A stretch of 14,224 nt of DNA from an uncultured Bacilli bacterium (lineage in GTDB: Bacteria > Bacillota_I > Bacilli_A > RF39 > UBA660). The position numbers and the translations under genes were made by a program. The notes under the pieces were generated by a model. It saw only the letters and a list, made by a program, of their open reading frames with translations. It was not told the DNA's origin and did no database searches. The stretch covers positions 1-14,224 of the forward strand of contig CAKOJO010000028.1 of assembly GCA_934090595.1 (NCBI GenBank). Direction: 5' to 3'. Below are positions 5,812 through 11,964 of this stretch, one piece after another. Positions within the stretch are counted from its first letter, which is position 1, and each line of letters begins with the position of its first letter.

Positions 5812-6159
5812 ATGGATATACTAGTAACAAATAAATTAATAAATATATTATTAATAAGTACGGTGTTTTCAATAATTCAAATGACTTTTATTCAGAAATG
5901 TAAAAAGTTTAAATGTGTAAAAAAAGAATGTCATATCTTGATACTAAATATTGTGACGTCATTTATATTTGGTATACCATTTGCAATGTGGTTTTATGAG
6001 TTATCAATATATGACTCAATATGGGTTTCAATCTTCTCATTTATTGGAGCGCCGTCAATATACCAAACATTAAAGAAACAAAATATTATAAAGTATCAAC
6101 CAGAATCTTTAAATAATACTATTTCAGTACCTAAAGAAAATGAAATAAAGAGAGACTAA
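5812..6159 (+). CDS. Small multi-pass membrane protein
   Basis: A 115-residue protein of unknown function with three predicted hydrophobic segments at about residues 8-27, 42-62 and 66-84, and a polar C-terminal tail of about 30 residues ending KRD. A basic loop with KKCKKF-like sequence and three cysteines lies between the first two segments. Small size and this layout recall phage holins, but there is no phage gene nearby and no signature, so that is only an alternative. The start ATG has a perfect AGGAGGT 4 nt upstream. It converges on gerAB, and the two stop codons overlap (TAA 6157-6159 and, on the minus strand, TAG 6156-6158). Confidence 0.75.
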   Translation: MDILVTNKLINILLISTVFSIIQMTFIQKCKKFKCVKKECHILILNIVTSFIFGIPFAMWFYELSIYDSIWVSIFSFIGAPSIYQTLKKQNIIKYQPESLNNTISVPKENEIKRD

Positions 6160-6177
6160 TTATTGCCTCTCTTTATT
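6144..6177. terminator. Shared bidirectional terminator
   Basis: AATAAAGAGAG (6144-6154) and CTCTCTTTATT (6167-6177) form a perfect 11-bp stem around a 12-nt loop. The stop codons of both convergent genes lie in and next to the loop. Both sides are T-rich after the stem in their own direction, so it can serve both the small membrane protein gene and the ger operon. Confidence 0.8.
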
Positions 6178-7238
6178 ATTGAAAGTAAAAAGTTGATTAG
6201 TAGTACTATAAATATACAACCAAAAATATATGGAAACTTAAGTATTAATATTTGCATTTTATAATGGGTAAATATAAAAGTACTTAAAAACGATATTGCA
6301 ATAGTTAATATAAAGATAAATATATTTATTTTATTTTTATCTTTTACTTTAAAAGTATCTTTGAAATAAATTTTTATAAAATATATCATAAAGCATATGC
6401 CAGAAAAGGAACTGATATAAAATGATGTAGCCATAATATTTTCTACTCTTTGTATAAAGTTAAATAAATTAATCTTTTTAAATAAATAGTATTCTGGATA
6501 TATATAAATTGATGCTAATTCTATTCCATATACTCCGATTATAAAGAAGTAGAATACAAATACTATTAATGCTCCTGTTAGATAGGCTTGTATTATTCTT
6601 TTATTAAGTTTTTCTTTGTCTACTATATCTTTCTTTTTTAAACATAAAATAGATATAAACAAGAGAACAGAATAGGTTGGAATAGTAATTGCTAAACTAA
6701 TAATTGTTTTATAGTCAGTACTTATAATAGGTAGTACATTATCAAGAGTAACCTCTGGTATTAACATAATAAATCCAAAGATTACAGATATCATTAAAAG
6801 AAAGTAAAGAATAAGTGATGCTCTACAAATAATTTCTTTTCCTTTACATACTGCTAAAGCGATTAAAGATGAATATATAAAAGCTACTACATAATATGAG
6901 TTTCTAACTAATAATTGATTGATTGTGAAATTAAGAATTGTATATGATAGAACAAATAATAAAAATAAAAATAGTAATATATATAGTACGTTTATTATAC
7001 TTCCTAATATTTTGAAATTATCTTTATTATATACAAATATACTTTTATTATTTGATTTATTACCTAGATATATAATGATATAAAGAGGGATTAAACCAAG
7101 TACAAAACCAATTATTAAGACTAATAAAGAAGAAGTATTTCCTTTATTTAATATTATTTGTGTTGCAATCGTTGGAAAAGTAAGTATAAAAAGTGATACT
7201 AATACTGTAAATATTTCTCTAGTACTTATCTTATTCAT
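6156..7238 (-). CDS. gerAB: Spore germination receptor permease subunit (GerAB/GerKB-like)
   Basis: A 360-residue integral membrane protein of the endospore germination permease family, the B subunit of germinant receptors in the spore inner membrane. It belongs to the amino acid-polyamine-organocation fold and is the subunit thought to bind the germinant. The typical start MNKISTREIF is followed by about ten hydrophobic segments, and the length matches the family. I chose the ATG at 7238 rather than longer frames because GGAGGTC lies 6 nt upstream and because it begins the family's conserved N-terminus. It overlaps the end of gerAC by 8 nt, so the two are probably translationally coupled. 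It is the last gene of the operon and ends at the shared terminator at 6144-6177. The germinant cannot be predicted. Confidence 0.93.
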   Translation of the reverse strand: MNKISTREIFTVLVSLFILTFPTIATQIILNKGNTSSLLVLIIGFVLGLIPLYIIIYLGNKSNNKSIFVYNKDNFKILGSIINVLYILLFLFLLFVLSYTILNFTINQLLVRNSYYVVAFIYSSLIALAVCKGKEIICRASLILYFLLMISVIFGFIMLIPEVTLDNVLPIISTDYKTIISLAITIPTYSVLLFISILCLKKKDIVDKEKLNKRIIQAYLTGALIVFVFYFFIIGVYGIELASIYIYPEYYLFKKINLFNFIQRVENIMATSFYISSFSGICFMIYFIKIYFKDTFKVKDKNKINIFIFILTIAISFLSTFIFTHYKMQILILKFPYIFGCIFIVLLINFLLSIIKRGNN

Positions 7239-8370
7239 TATGACCTCCATAATTTCCTGTATTGGAATTACCATATCTAAATAGTTTGGCATTTGTATTA
7301 ACTATTATATTAGCACTTTCATATACATTAGAGTCTTTATATAAATCATATTTATTTGTATAGAATTTGTATATTTTGTTTTTAACTCCTAAAATATCAG
7401 TTTTACTCGTCTTTGAAAAGTTTATTAGACTATCTACATATTTTTTTAATTCAGTATTTAGAGAGTCTTCTAAAACTTTTAAGGTCTTATCATCTGTTAT
7501 TTCTATATTATTGCCATCTACTAAGTAGGCATCAGTATTTATATTTATATAGATATTTAATTTATTGTCATTTACTTTTACTTTAAAATTGTTTTTTGGA
7601 TTTATTAAAATAATTGATGCTTTATCATCTTTATATTTAGTATTTATGATTATGTCTTGGTAATTATTATTAATTATATTATAAGCAATTATTGCTTTAT
7701 CGTCTAAAATATCTATTAGTTTATTGTTTTTGAAAACACTCATTCCTATTATTTTAGTATTTTTGAAGTCTTTATTAGGATTTTTTGATTCTTTTATGAC
7801 TGGTACAATGGGATCTATTCCTTTTTTTAAATTATTAGCAACAAAGTCTTCCATACTAATTTCATTTATTCTACCATTTCTTTTGGTACTATTTTCGATT
7901 GTTGTAATTATATCCCTTGTTGGAAACGATTCTTTATTTTCATCATTGGTATCAAGAATATCATTTGCTTTATATTTGGTACTTATTAAAAGATATGTTT
8001 CAGATCTAGCTTCAGGACTTCTCATAAAGTAATCAAATGTTTTTTCAATATCGTATTCTACCATTCCTTTTCCTATAACCATTAATTCTAGATGACCCAA
8101 GTAAACCGTATTAGGATATTTTAATGATATATTTCTAATTGCGGTTGGAATTGAGTCTCCTTTACCTACATACATTAAAGTGTTTTCATCAATGTTACTT
8201 GATCTATTGTTCTCAGTATTTAAATCCATTATCTGAAGAGTGATTGTATATATGCCGTCTTCATAGTCAATCCCTACTGAATTAGCTATTGCTAAGTCAT
8301 TTATTTCACTGTATGTGCATCCAGTGCATAGAAATATTAGTAATATAGTTAGTGTTATAATCTTTTTCAA
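7231..8370 (-). CDS. gerAC: Spore germination receptor lipoprotein subunit (GerAC/GerKC-like)
   Basis: A 379-residue lipoprotein, the C subunit of a germinant receptor, which sits on the outer face of the spore inner membrane. The N-terminus is a lipoprotein signal: two lysines, a hydrophobic core and a lipobox ending in TGC (Cys18, with Cys15 at -3, which is slightly unusual). The mature start YSEINDLAIANSVGIDYEDG is characteristic of the family. The rest has no membrane segment. The start codon is TTG (8368-8370), supported by GAGGTGAT 3 nt upstream and by the signal peptide that begins there; it overlaps the gerAA stop as TTGA. The gene lies between gerAA and gerAB, the A-C-B order known from gerK of Bacillus subtilis. 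Confidence 0.93.
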   Translation of the reverse strand: MKKIITLTILLIFLCTGCTYSEINDLAIANSVGIDYEDGIYTITLQIMDLNTENNRSSNIDENTLMYVGKGDSIPTAIRNISLKYPNTVYLGHLELMVIGKGMVEYDIEKTFDYFMRSPEARSETYLLISTKYKANDILDTNDENKESFPTRDIITTIENSTKRNGRINEISMEDFVANNLKKGIDPIVPVIKESKNPNKDFKNTKIIGMSVFKNNKLIDILDDKAIIAYNIINNNYQDIIINTKYKDDKASIILINPKNNFKVKVNDNKLNIYININTDAYLVDGNNIEITDDKTLKVLEDSLNTELKKYVDSLINFSKTSKTDILGVKNKIYKFYTNKYDLYKDSNVYESANIIVNTNAKLFRYGNSNTGNYGGHNE

Positions 8371-9752
8371 TTTATCACCTCATCTTTTGATAGAATAGGA
8401 TCTTGTTTTAATTCGCTTACTTTTGGTACGATAAACGAATCTTTAATTTTACTCTTACCAAGTGGGGCAACTGGATATAAGTATGGTTTTCCAAATGACT
8501 TTAAACTACTTATTATGATTATAAATAAGAAAGATGCAAAAACTAAGCCTACTATTCCTAAGAAAGATGCAAATATTAAGAATATTATTTTCCATAATCT
8601 TATAGCATTAACCATTGCAACGTTAGAAAACATTAAACTACATATTGAAGAAATTGCAATAATAATAACCATAATTGGAGAGACAATTCCTGCACTTACG
8701 GCAGCATCTCCTAAAACAATTGCACCAAGTATACTTATAGCATTACCAGATACTGATGGCATTCTTAAATCACTTTCTCTTAATATTTCAAAAATGATTA
8801 TCATACCAAGAGCTTCGATAAAAGTAGGGAAGGGAACACCATTTCTTTGGGCAGCAAAATTAATTATTAAAGTTATCGGTATAGTTTCGTGATTAAAAGT
8901 AGTAATAGCAATATAAAAAGCAGGTAAAATTATTGCAATATAAAAAGCAAGTAATCTTATAAGCCTTGTAAATGTAACATTCTTCGGAGATTGATAATAA
9001 TCCTCTGGAGAATGAAATAAATCTACAAAGAAAGTTGGTATTATAATAGCAAATGGAGAGTTTTCTACAAGTAAACACACTTTTCCTTCGAGAAGAGACA
9101 TACATATTAAGTCTGGTCTTTCAGATGTTTCAGCAAGAGGAAAGACATTGTTACTAGATATAATAGATTGAGATATAAAAGAAGAATCAAGTACATAGTC
9201 TAAGTCCAAACTATCTATCTTTTTAATTATTTCATCTACTAAAGAATTTTCTACTATATCATCTAAATACATAATATTAACTTTAGTCTTAGACTTCTTA
9301 CCAACTTTTTTTTCAATCATAGTAAGTGATTCATCTTTAATTCTTTTTCTAATAAGTCCAATATTAGTCATATAATCTTCATTTAAAGAATCCTTTGGAC
9401 CATTTATTGTCTGTTCAATTGTAGGTTCGCTAATTGATCTAGAAAGATTCTTTTTAGTGTCTACTGCCACTATATCATTACTATAACAAACTATACAAAA
9501 ACCATTTTCTAAATAGTTATAAACATCATCAATGCTTTTAATATCAATAGTATTAGAATTAGTAATAACATCTTTAATAGATTTAAAATCCTTATCTAGT
9601 ACAACATTTTTTAATATAGTTTCATTAATTATATTAGAATCACATAAAGAATCAATATATATTAAATGAATATTATTAAAATCATTAAACTTAACATCAA
9701 AAGAATTGTTATATTTATTTTTTATTTTATTTTTAATATTACTATAATTCAT
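8367..9752 (-). CDS. gerAA: Spore germination receptor subunit A (GerAA/GerKA-like)
   Basis: A 461-residue membrane protein, the A subunit of a germinant receptor. A soluble N-terminal half of about 250 residues is followed by a C-terminal membrane region with several hydrophobic segments. Family hallmarks include RSISEPTIEQTINGPKDS (104-121), ETSERPD (208-214) and the SGNAISILGAIVLGDAAVSAG stretch. In spores the A subunits are reported to form oligomeric channels. I chose the ATG at 9752, with GGGTGA 4 nt upstream, over an in-frame TTG at 9764. It is the first gene of an A-C-B operon. No confident forespore (sigma-G) promoter was found: a CATATTA box exists on the minus strand at 9807-9813 but has no matching -35 element. 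The operon diverges from a thioredoxin-like gene 92 bp away. Confidence 0.95.
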   Translation of the reverse strand: MNYSNIKNKIKNKYNNSFDVKFNDFNNIHLIYIDSLCDSNIINETILKNVVLDKDFKSIKDVITNSNTIDIKSIDDVYNYLENGFCIVCYSNDIVAVDTKKNLSRSISEPTIEQTINGPKDSLNEDYMTNIGLIRKRIKDESLTMIEKKVGKKSKTKVNIMYLDDIVENSLVDEIIKKIDSLDLDYVLDSSFISQSIISSNNVFPLAETSERPDLICMSLLEGKVCLLVENSPFAIIIPTFFVDLFHSPEDYYQSPKNVTFTRLIRLLAFYIAIILPAFYIAITTFNHETIPITLIINFAAQRNGVPFPTFIEALGMIIIFEILRESDLRMPSVSGNAISILGAIVLGDAAVSAGIVSPIMVIIIAISSICSLMFSNVAMVNAIRLWKIIFLIFASFLGIVGLVFASFLFIIIISSLKSFGKPYLYPVAPLGKSKIKDSFIVPKVSELKQDPILSKDEVIN

Positions 9753-9789
9753 ACAATCACCCAATCTAACTATATTATTAACAAATATA

Positions 9790-9819
9790 TTGATTTTTAT
9801 AAGTTTAATATGATAAAAT
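9790..9819 (+). promoter_or_regulatory. Promoter of thioredoxin-like gene
   Basis: TTGATT (9790-9795), an 18-bp spacer and an extended -10 TGATAAAAT (9811-9819). The predicted start is near 9826. It lies in the 92-bp divergent gap shared with the ger operon. Confidence 0.6.
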
Positions 9820-9844
9820 ATACATATATTAAGGAGGATTGAAA

Positions 9845-10429
9845 ATGAAAAAAAGTTTAAAAATTATTATACCAATAGTAATTGTAATAGTAATTGCGTT
9901 GGTCGCAGGTTTCTTTATATTTAATGGAAACGATGCAAAGAAGTTTGACAAAGAATATTCAGTTGGAGAAGATAATCCATTTGTTTATAGAGATGCTAAA
10001 GAAGTAGTGGATATCTTAAAAAATGGTACAGGTGTTGTATATATGGGATTTCCTGAATGCCCTTGGTGTCAAGCATATGTTAAGATGCTAAATGAAACTG
10101 CTAAGGAAAAAGGAATGGAAAAGATCTATTATTTAAATATTAAAAATGATAGAGAAAAAAATACTAAAGAGTATCAAGAAATAGTAGAGTTATTAAGAGG
10201 TAAGCTTGCTTATACAGATGAAGGTAAGGAAAAAGTTTATGTTCCATATGTTGCTTTTGTAGTTAATGGAAAGGTAATTGATCATGATAGTGAAACATCT
10301 GATATAAAAGAGGATATTACACCAGAACAATATTGGAATAGAGAACAAAAAGAAAGATTACAAGTTAAGCTTGGTACTTTAATGGAATTAGTAAATAAAG
10401 GTTCTATTTGTACTGACTGTAATAAGTAA
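9845..10429 (+). CDS. Membrane-anchored thioredoxin-like protein (CPWC)
   Basis: A 194-residue protein with an N-terminal membrane anchor (about residues 7-27, Ile/Val-rich) and an extracytoplasmic thioredoxin-fold domain. The active site is CPWC (Cys72-Cys75) in GFPECPWCQAY, and VPYVAF supplies the cis-proline (Pro134). It probably acts as a thiol-disulfide oxidoreductase outside the membrane, although reductase and oxidase roles cannot be told apart. The C-terminus ends in CTDCNK, a second cysteine pair that could relay electrons or bind metal. The start is ATG 9845 with AAGGAGG 7 nt upstream; an in-frame TTG at 9839 is too close. The TM2 gene begins 8 nt after its stop, so the two are probably one operon. 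Confidence 0.88.
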   Translation: MKKSLKIIIPIVIVIVIALVAGFFIFNGNDAKKFDKEYSVGEDNPFVYRDAKEVVDILKNGTGVVYMGFPECPWCQAYVKMLNETAKEKGMEKIYYLNIKNDREKNTKEYQEIVELLRGKLAYTDEGKEKVYVPYVAFVVNGKVIDHDSETSDIKEDITPEQYWNREQKERLQVKLGTLMELVNKGSICTDCNK

Positions 10430-10437
10430 GAGGATTT

Positions 10438-10674
10438 ATGGAAGAAAAAAAATCAAGAATTGGAGCAGGAGTACTTGGTATTCTTCTGGGAGGATTTGGA
10501 GTACATAACTTTTATTTAGGATATAAGGGTAAAGCAATTGCTCAACTTTTAATTACTTGTTTATCATTTGGATTCTTATACTTTGTATCAAGTACTTGGG
10601 GTTTAATCGAAGGTATCCTTATACTTGTTGGTACAATAGATAAAGATGCAAATGGTAATCCATTAGGAGACTAA
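10438..10674 (+). CDS. TM2-domain membrane protein
   Basis: A 78-residue membrane protein made almost entirely of a TM2 domain. A polar start (MEEKKSR) is followed by a glycine-rich first membrane segment (GAGVLGILLGGFGVHNFYLG), a short basic turn (YKGK) and a second segment, ending in a DKDANGNPLGD tail. The GxxGxHxFYLG signature is typical of the family. Bacterial TM2 proteins have no firmly assigned function. The ribosome binding site AGAGGA overlaps the stop of the thioredoxin-like gene, so the two are co-transcribed and probably coupled in translation. Its stop codon lies within the loop end of its terminator. Confidence 0.9.
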   Translation: MEEKKSRIGAGVLGILLGGFGVHNFYLGYKGKAIAQLLITCLSFGFLYFVSSTWGLIEGILILVGTIDKDANGNPLGD

Positions 10675-10691
10675 TTTAGTCTTCTTTTTTT
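10665..10691 (+). terminator. Terminator after TM2 gene
   Basis: AGGAGACTA (10665-10673) pairs with TAGTCTTCT (10677-10685), with one G·U, around a 3-nt loop and followed by T to 10691. The stem overlaps the TM2 stop codon and the loop end overlaps the cse60 stop. On the minus strand the wobble becomes a mismatch and no T tract follows, so it mainly serves the plus strand. Confidence 0.8.
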
Positions 10692-10855
10692 GTATATATA
10701 ATCATCGAAGAAAAACAATATATTTGTTCTTCACCACATATTTGTACTGCTACTTGGTATTTAATATCTATTACCTCAATATCATCATTTAAGAAATTAT
10801 TCATTTCTTCTTCTAAATCTTTTTCACTTTCTAAATCAAATAGTTTAACACGCAT
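10676..10855 (-). CDS. cse60: Cse60-family sporulation protein
   Basis: A 59-residue acidic protein resembling Cse60, a mother-cell sporulation protein of Bacillus subtilis. The pattern matches the family from end to end: a start MRVKLFDLESEKDLEEEMNNF, then IEVIDIKYQVAV, then YCFSSMIIY. No biochemical function is known to me. It is cytoplasmic, with no signal or membrane segment. The start is ATG 10855, with AGGTGA 5 nt upstream; the in-frame GTG at 10864 lies within that site. The B. subtilis gene is under sigma-E control, and a sigma-E-like promoter is visible here. It converges on the TM2 gene, with one nucleotide between the two stops. Confidence 0.8.
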   Translation of the reverse strand: MRVKLFDLESEKDLEEEMNNFLNDDIEVIDIKYQVAVQICGEEQIYCFSSMIIYTKKED

Positions 10856-10893
10856 ATTAATCACCTAATATAATATAACAAAACAAAAAATAG

Positions 10894-10921
10894 AAATATG
10901 TAGAATAAAGTGTAAATATTT
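10894..10921 (-). promoter_or_regulatory. Possible sigma-E-type promoter of cse60
   Basis: On the minus strand AAATATT (10915-10921) resembles the sigma-E -35 element, and CATATTT (10894-10900) partly matches its -10 element (CATA then A/T-rich). The spacer is 14 bp, as expected for sigma-E. The start would be near 10887, about 32 nt before the start codon. In AT-rich DNA the match could be accidental. Confidence 0.35.
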
Positions 10922-10940
10922 GTAAATGTTTGTAAAACGA
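10911..10940. repeat. Three phased TGTAAA decamers
   Basis: TGTAAATATT, TGTAAATGTT and TGTAAAACGA follow each other at exactly 10-bp spacing, so the conserved TGTAAA falls near the same face of the helix. The perfect 12-bp palindrome AACAAATTTGTT (10940-10951) follows directly. Together they look like a protein-binding array between cse60 and ssb. The first decamer overlaps the proposed cse60 -35 element. Confidence 0.45.
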
Positions 10941-11038
10941 ACAAATTTGTTGAATATTAATAGTTTAAAAACAATATAAATATCAAAATTAAAAATTCAC
11001 TTAAGACAATTTTAAAAATTGAAGCATTTTTTATTATC

Positions 11039-11073
11039 AATACTTGTAAATGGTCGTTTTACAAGTATTTTTT
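11039..11073 (+). terminator. Orphan terminator upstream of ssb
   Basis: AATACTTGTAAA (11039-11050) pairs perfectly with TTTACAAGTATT (11058-11069) around a 7-nt loop, followed by T to 11073. This is the longest perfect terminator stem in the window, yet no plus-strand gene lies between the TM2 terminator and this point. It may end a small RNA or act as an attenuator. Its right arm contains the ssb -35 box. Confidence 0.75.
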
Positions 11074-11086
11074 ATTGTTTTATAGT
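11058..11086 (+). promoter_or_regulatory. ssb promoter embedded in hairpin
   Basis: TTTACA (11058-11063), a 17-bp spacer and TATAGT (11081-11086). The -35 box is the start of the right arm of the hairpin at 11039-11069. The predicted start is near 11093, giving a leader of about 16 nt that is mostly the ribosome binding site. Confidence 0.6.
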
Positions 11087-11108
11087 GAACGTGAAGGGAG
11101 GTGATTTT

Positions 11109-11444
11109 ATGTTAAACCAAGTAATTTTAGTAGGTAGACTAGTAAAAACACCAGAGGTTTTAGAAAATGAAAATGGCACTAAAAGAAGTATAATAACACT
11201 TGCAGTACCAAGAAACTTCAAAAACATTCATGGTGAGTACGAAACAGACTTTATTGATTGTGTTCTTTGGCAAGGAGTAGCGGAAAATACTAAAGAATAT
11301 TGTACAAAAGGTGATATACTTGGAGTAAGAGGAAGAATTCAAACATCAGTATATGAAAAAAATGATTCAAAAGTATACAAAAAAGAAGTAATCGCAGAAA
11401 AAGTCAGTTTCTTATCTAGCAAATCAAAAGAAGGCAATGAATAA
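11109..11444 (+). CDS. ssb: Short single-stranded DNA-binding protein
   Basis: A 111-residue SSB consisting of little more than one OB-fold domain. The start MLNQVILVGRLVKTPE, the core ITLAVPRNF and TDFIDCVLWQGVAENTKEY, and the closing GRIQTSVYE are all typical. It binds single-stranded DNA in replication, repair or recombination. It ends SKEGNE and lacks the acidic Asp-Asp-Ile-Pro-Phe tail that recruits partner proteins in the main replicative SSB. In that it resembles the short competence-linked SsbB of Bacillus subtilis. It is therefore probably a secondary SSB, but a reduced main SSB cannot be excluded. The start is ATG 11109 with GGAGGTGA 4 nt upstream; the longer frame back to 11019 would run through the upstream hairpin. 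Confidence 0.93.
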   Translation: MLNQVILVGRLVKTPEVLENENGTKRSIITLAVPRNFKNIHGEYETDFIDCVLWQGVAENTKEYCTKGDILGVRGRIQTSVYEKNDSKVYKKEVIAEKVSFLSSKSKEGNE

Positions 11445-11457
11445 TTGTCTTTTTTTG
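11432..11457 (+). terminator. Terminator overlapping ssb stop
   Basis: AAGGCAAT (11432-11439) pairs with ATTGTCTT (11445-11452), with one G·U, around a 5-nt loop that contains the ssb stop codon. A run of T follows to 11457. Confidence 0.8.
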
Positions 11458-11471
11458 TCATAAAAAAACAA

Positions 11472-11521
11472 ATTAACTTTCGGTTAATATCGACATTTTA
11501 TAAAGTATATTTCCTTATAAT
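11472..11521 (+). promoter_or_regulatory. xre promoter region with operator-like repeat
   Basis: ATTAAC (11472-11477) and GTTAAT (11483-11488) are 6-bp inverted arms separated by 5 bp, a size that fits a dimeric helix-turn-helix regulator. A TATAAT box lies at 11516-11521 with no clear -35 element 16-18 bp upstream; an alternative TATAAA lies at 11499-11504. Autoregulation by the XRE protein just downstream is plausible inference. Confidence 0.4.
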
Positions 11522-11540
11522 GTAAGCATGAGGTGAAAAT

Positions 11541-11894
11541 ATGATTCTTGGAGACAGAATAAAAATATGTAGAAAAGCAAAGAATATGACTCAAGAAGAA
11601 TTAGGACAACTAATCGATGTTTCGAAAGTTAGTATTTGTCAATGGGAAAAGGGTATGAAAACACCGAGTACTAAAAACTTAATTGAGCTAACCAAAATAT
11701 TTGATGTAGAATTAAGTTATCTAATTGGTAATGATACTTATGTAGTTGCAGAGCAAGATGATAAGTATAGTATGTATATGGCAAAAGAAGAAATTCAAAT
11801 TTTAAGAGAAATTAAAAAACACGATAAGTTATATAAAGATTTTTTGGATAATCCTTCAAGAGTAATAGAAAGAATTGAAAAGAAATTATATTGA
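11541..11894 (+). CDS. XRE-family transcriptional regulator
   Basis: A 117-residue DNA-binding regulator. The N-terminal helix-turn-helix (about residues 5-60) has the standard elements: LGDRIKICRKAKNMTQEELGQ, VSKVSICQWEKGMKTPS for the recognition region, and the FDVELSYLIGND end of the domain. The remaining 50 residues are charged and probably helical, and may mediate dimerisation or signal sensing; no peptidase or ligand domain is visible. The start ATG has AGGTGA 4 nt upstream. The stop is TGA, showing use of the standard code. A terminator follows. Targets are unknown; the inverted repeat upstream suggests that it regulates itself, and the neighbouring prepilin-like gene is a possible target. 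Confidence 0.9.
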   Translation: MILGDRIKICRKAKNMTQEELGQLIDVSKVSICQWEKGMKTPSTKNLIELTKIFDVELSYLIGNDTYVVAEQDDKYSMYMAKEEIQILREIKKHDKLYKDFLDNPSRVIERIEKKLY

Positions 11895-11907
11895 TTTAAA
11901 TAATAGT

Positions 11908-11933
11908 AAAAGACTTGAAAACAGTCTTTTTTT
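11908..11933 (+). terminator. Terminator after xre gene
   Basis: AAAAGACT (11908-11915) pairs perfectly with AGTCTTTT (11923-11930) around a 7-nt loop, followed by T to 11933. A TATACT box at 11944-11949 could start transcription of the next gene, but no convincing -35 element is present. Confidence 0.8.
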
Positions 11934-11964
11934 ATTGTATCCTTATACTAAGGAGGATAATATT

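Noticed and set aside
8515..8892. A 125-residue plus-strand frame within gerAA
   Set aside because: It is antisense to a well-supported gene, has no ribosome binding site and mirrors the hydrophobic codons of the other strand.
9807..9813. CATATTA as a sigma-G -10 element for the ger operon
   Set aside because: No acceptable -35 element at 17-18 bp, and it lies in the plus-strand promoter of the thioredoxin-like gene. Kept only as a remark.
10925..10980. A 17-residue plus-strand frame starting with ATG in the decamer region
   Set aside because: No ribosome binding site, and the start codon is part of the TGTAAA repeats.
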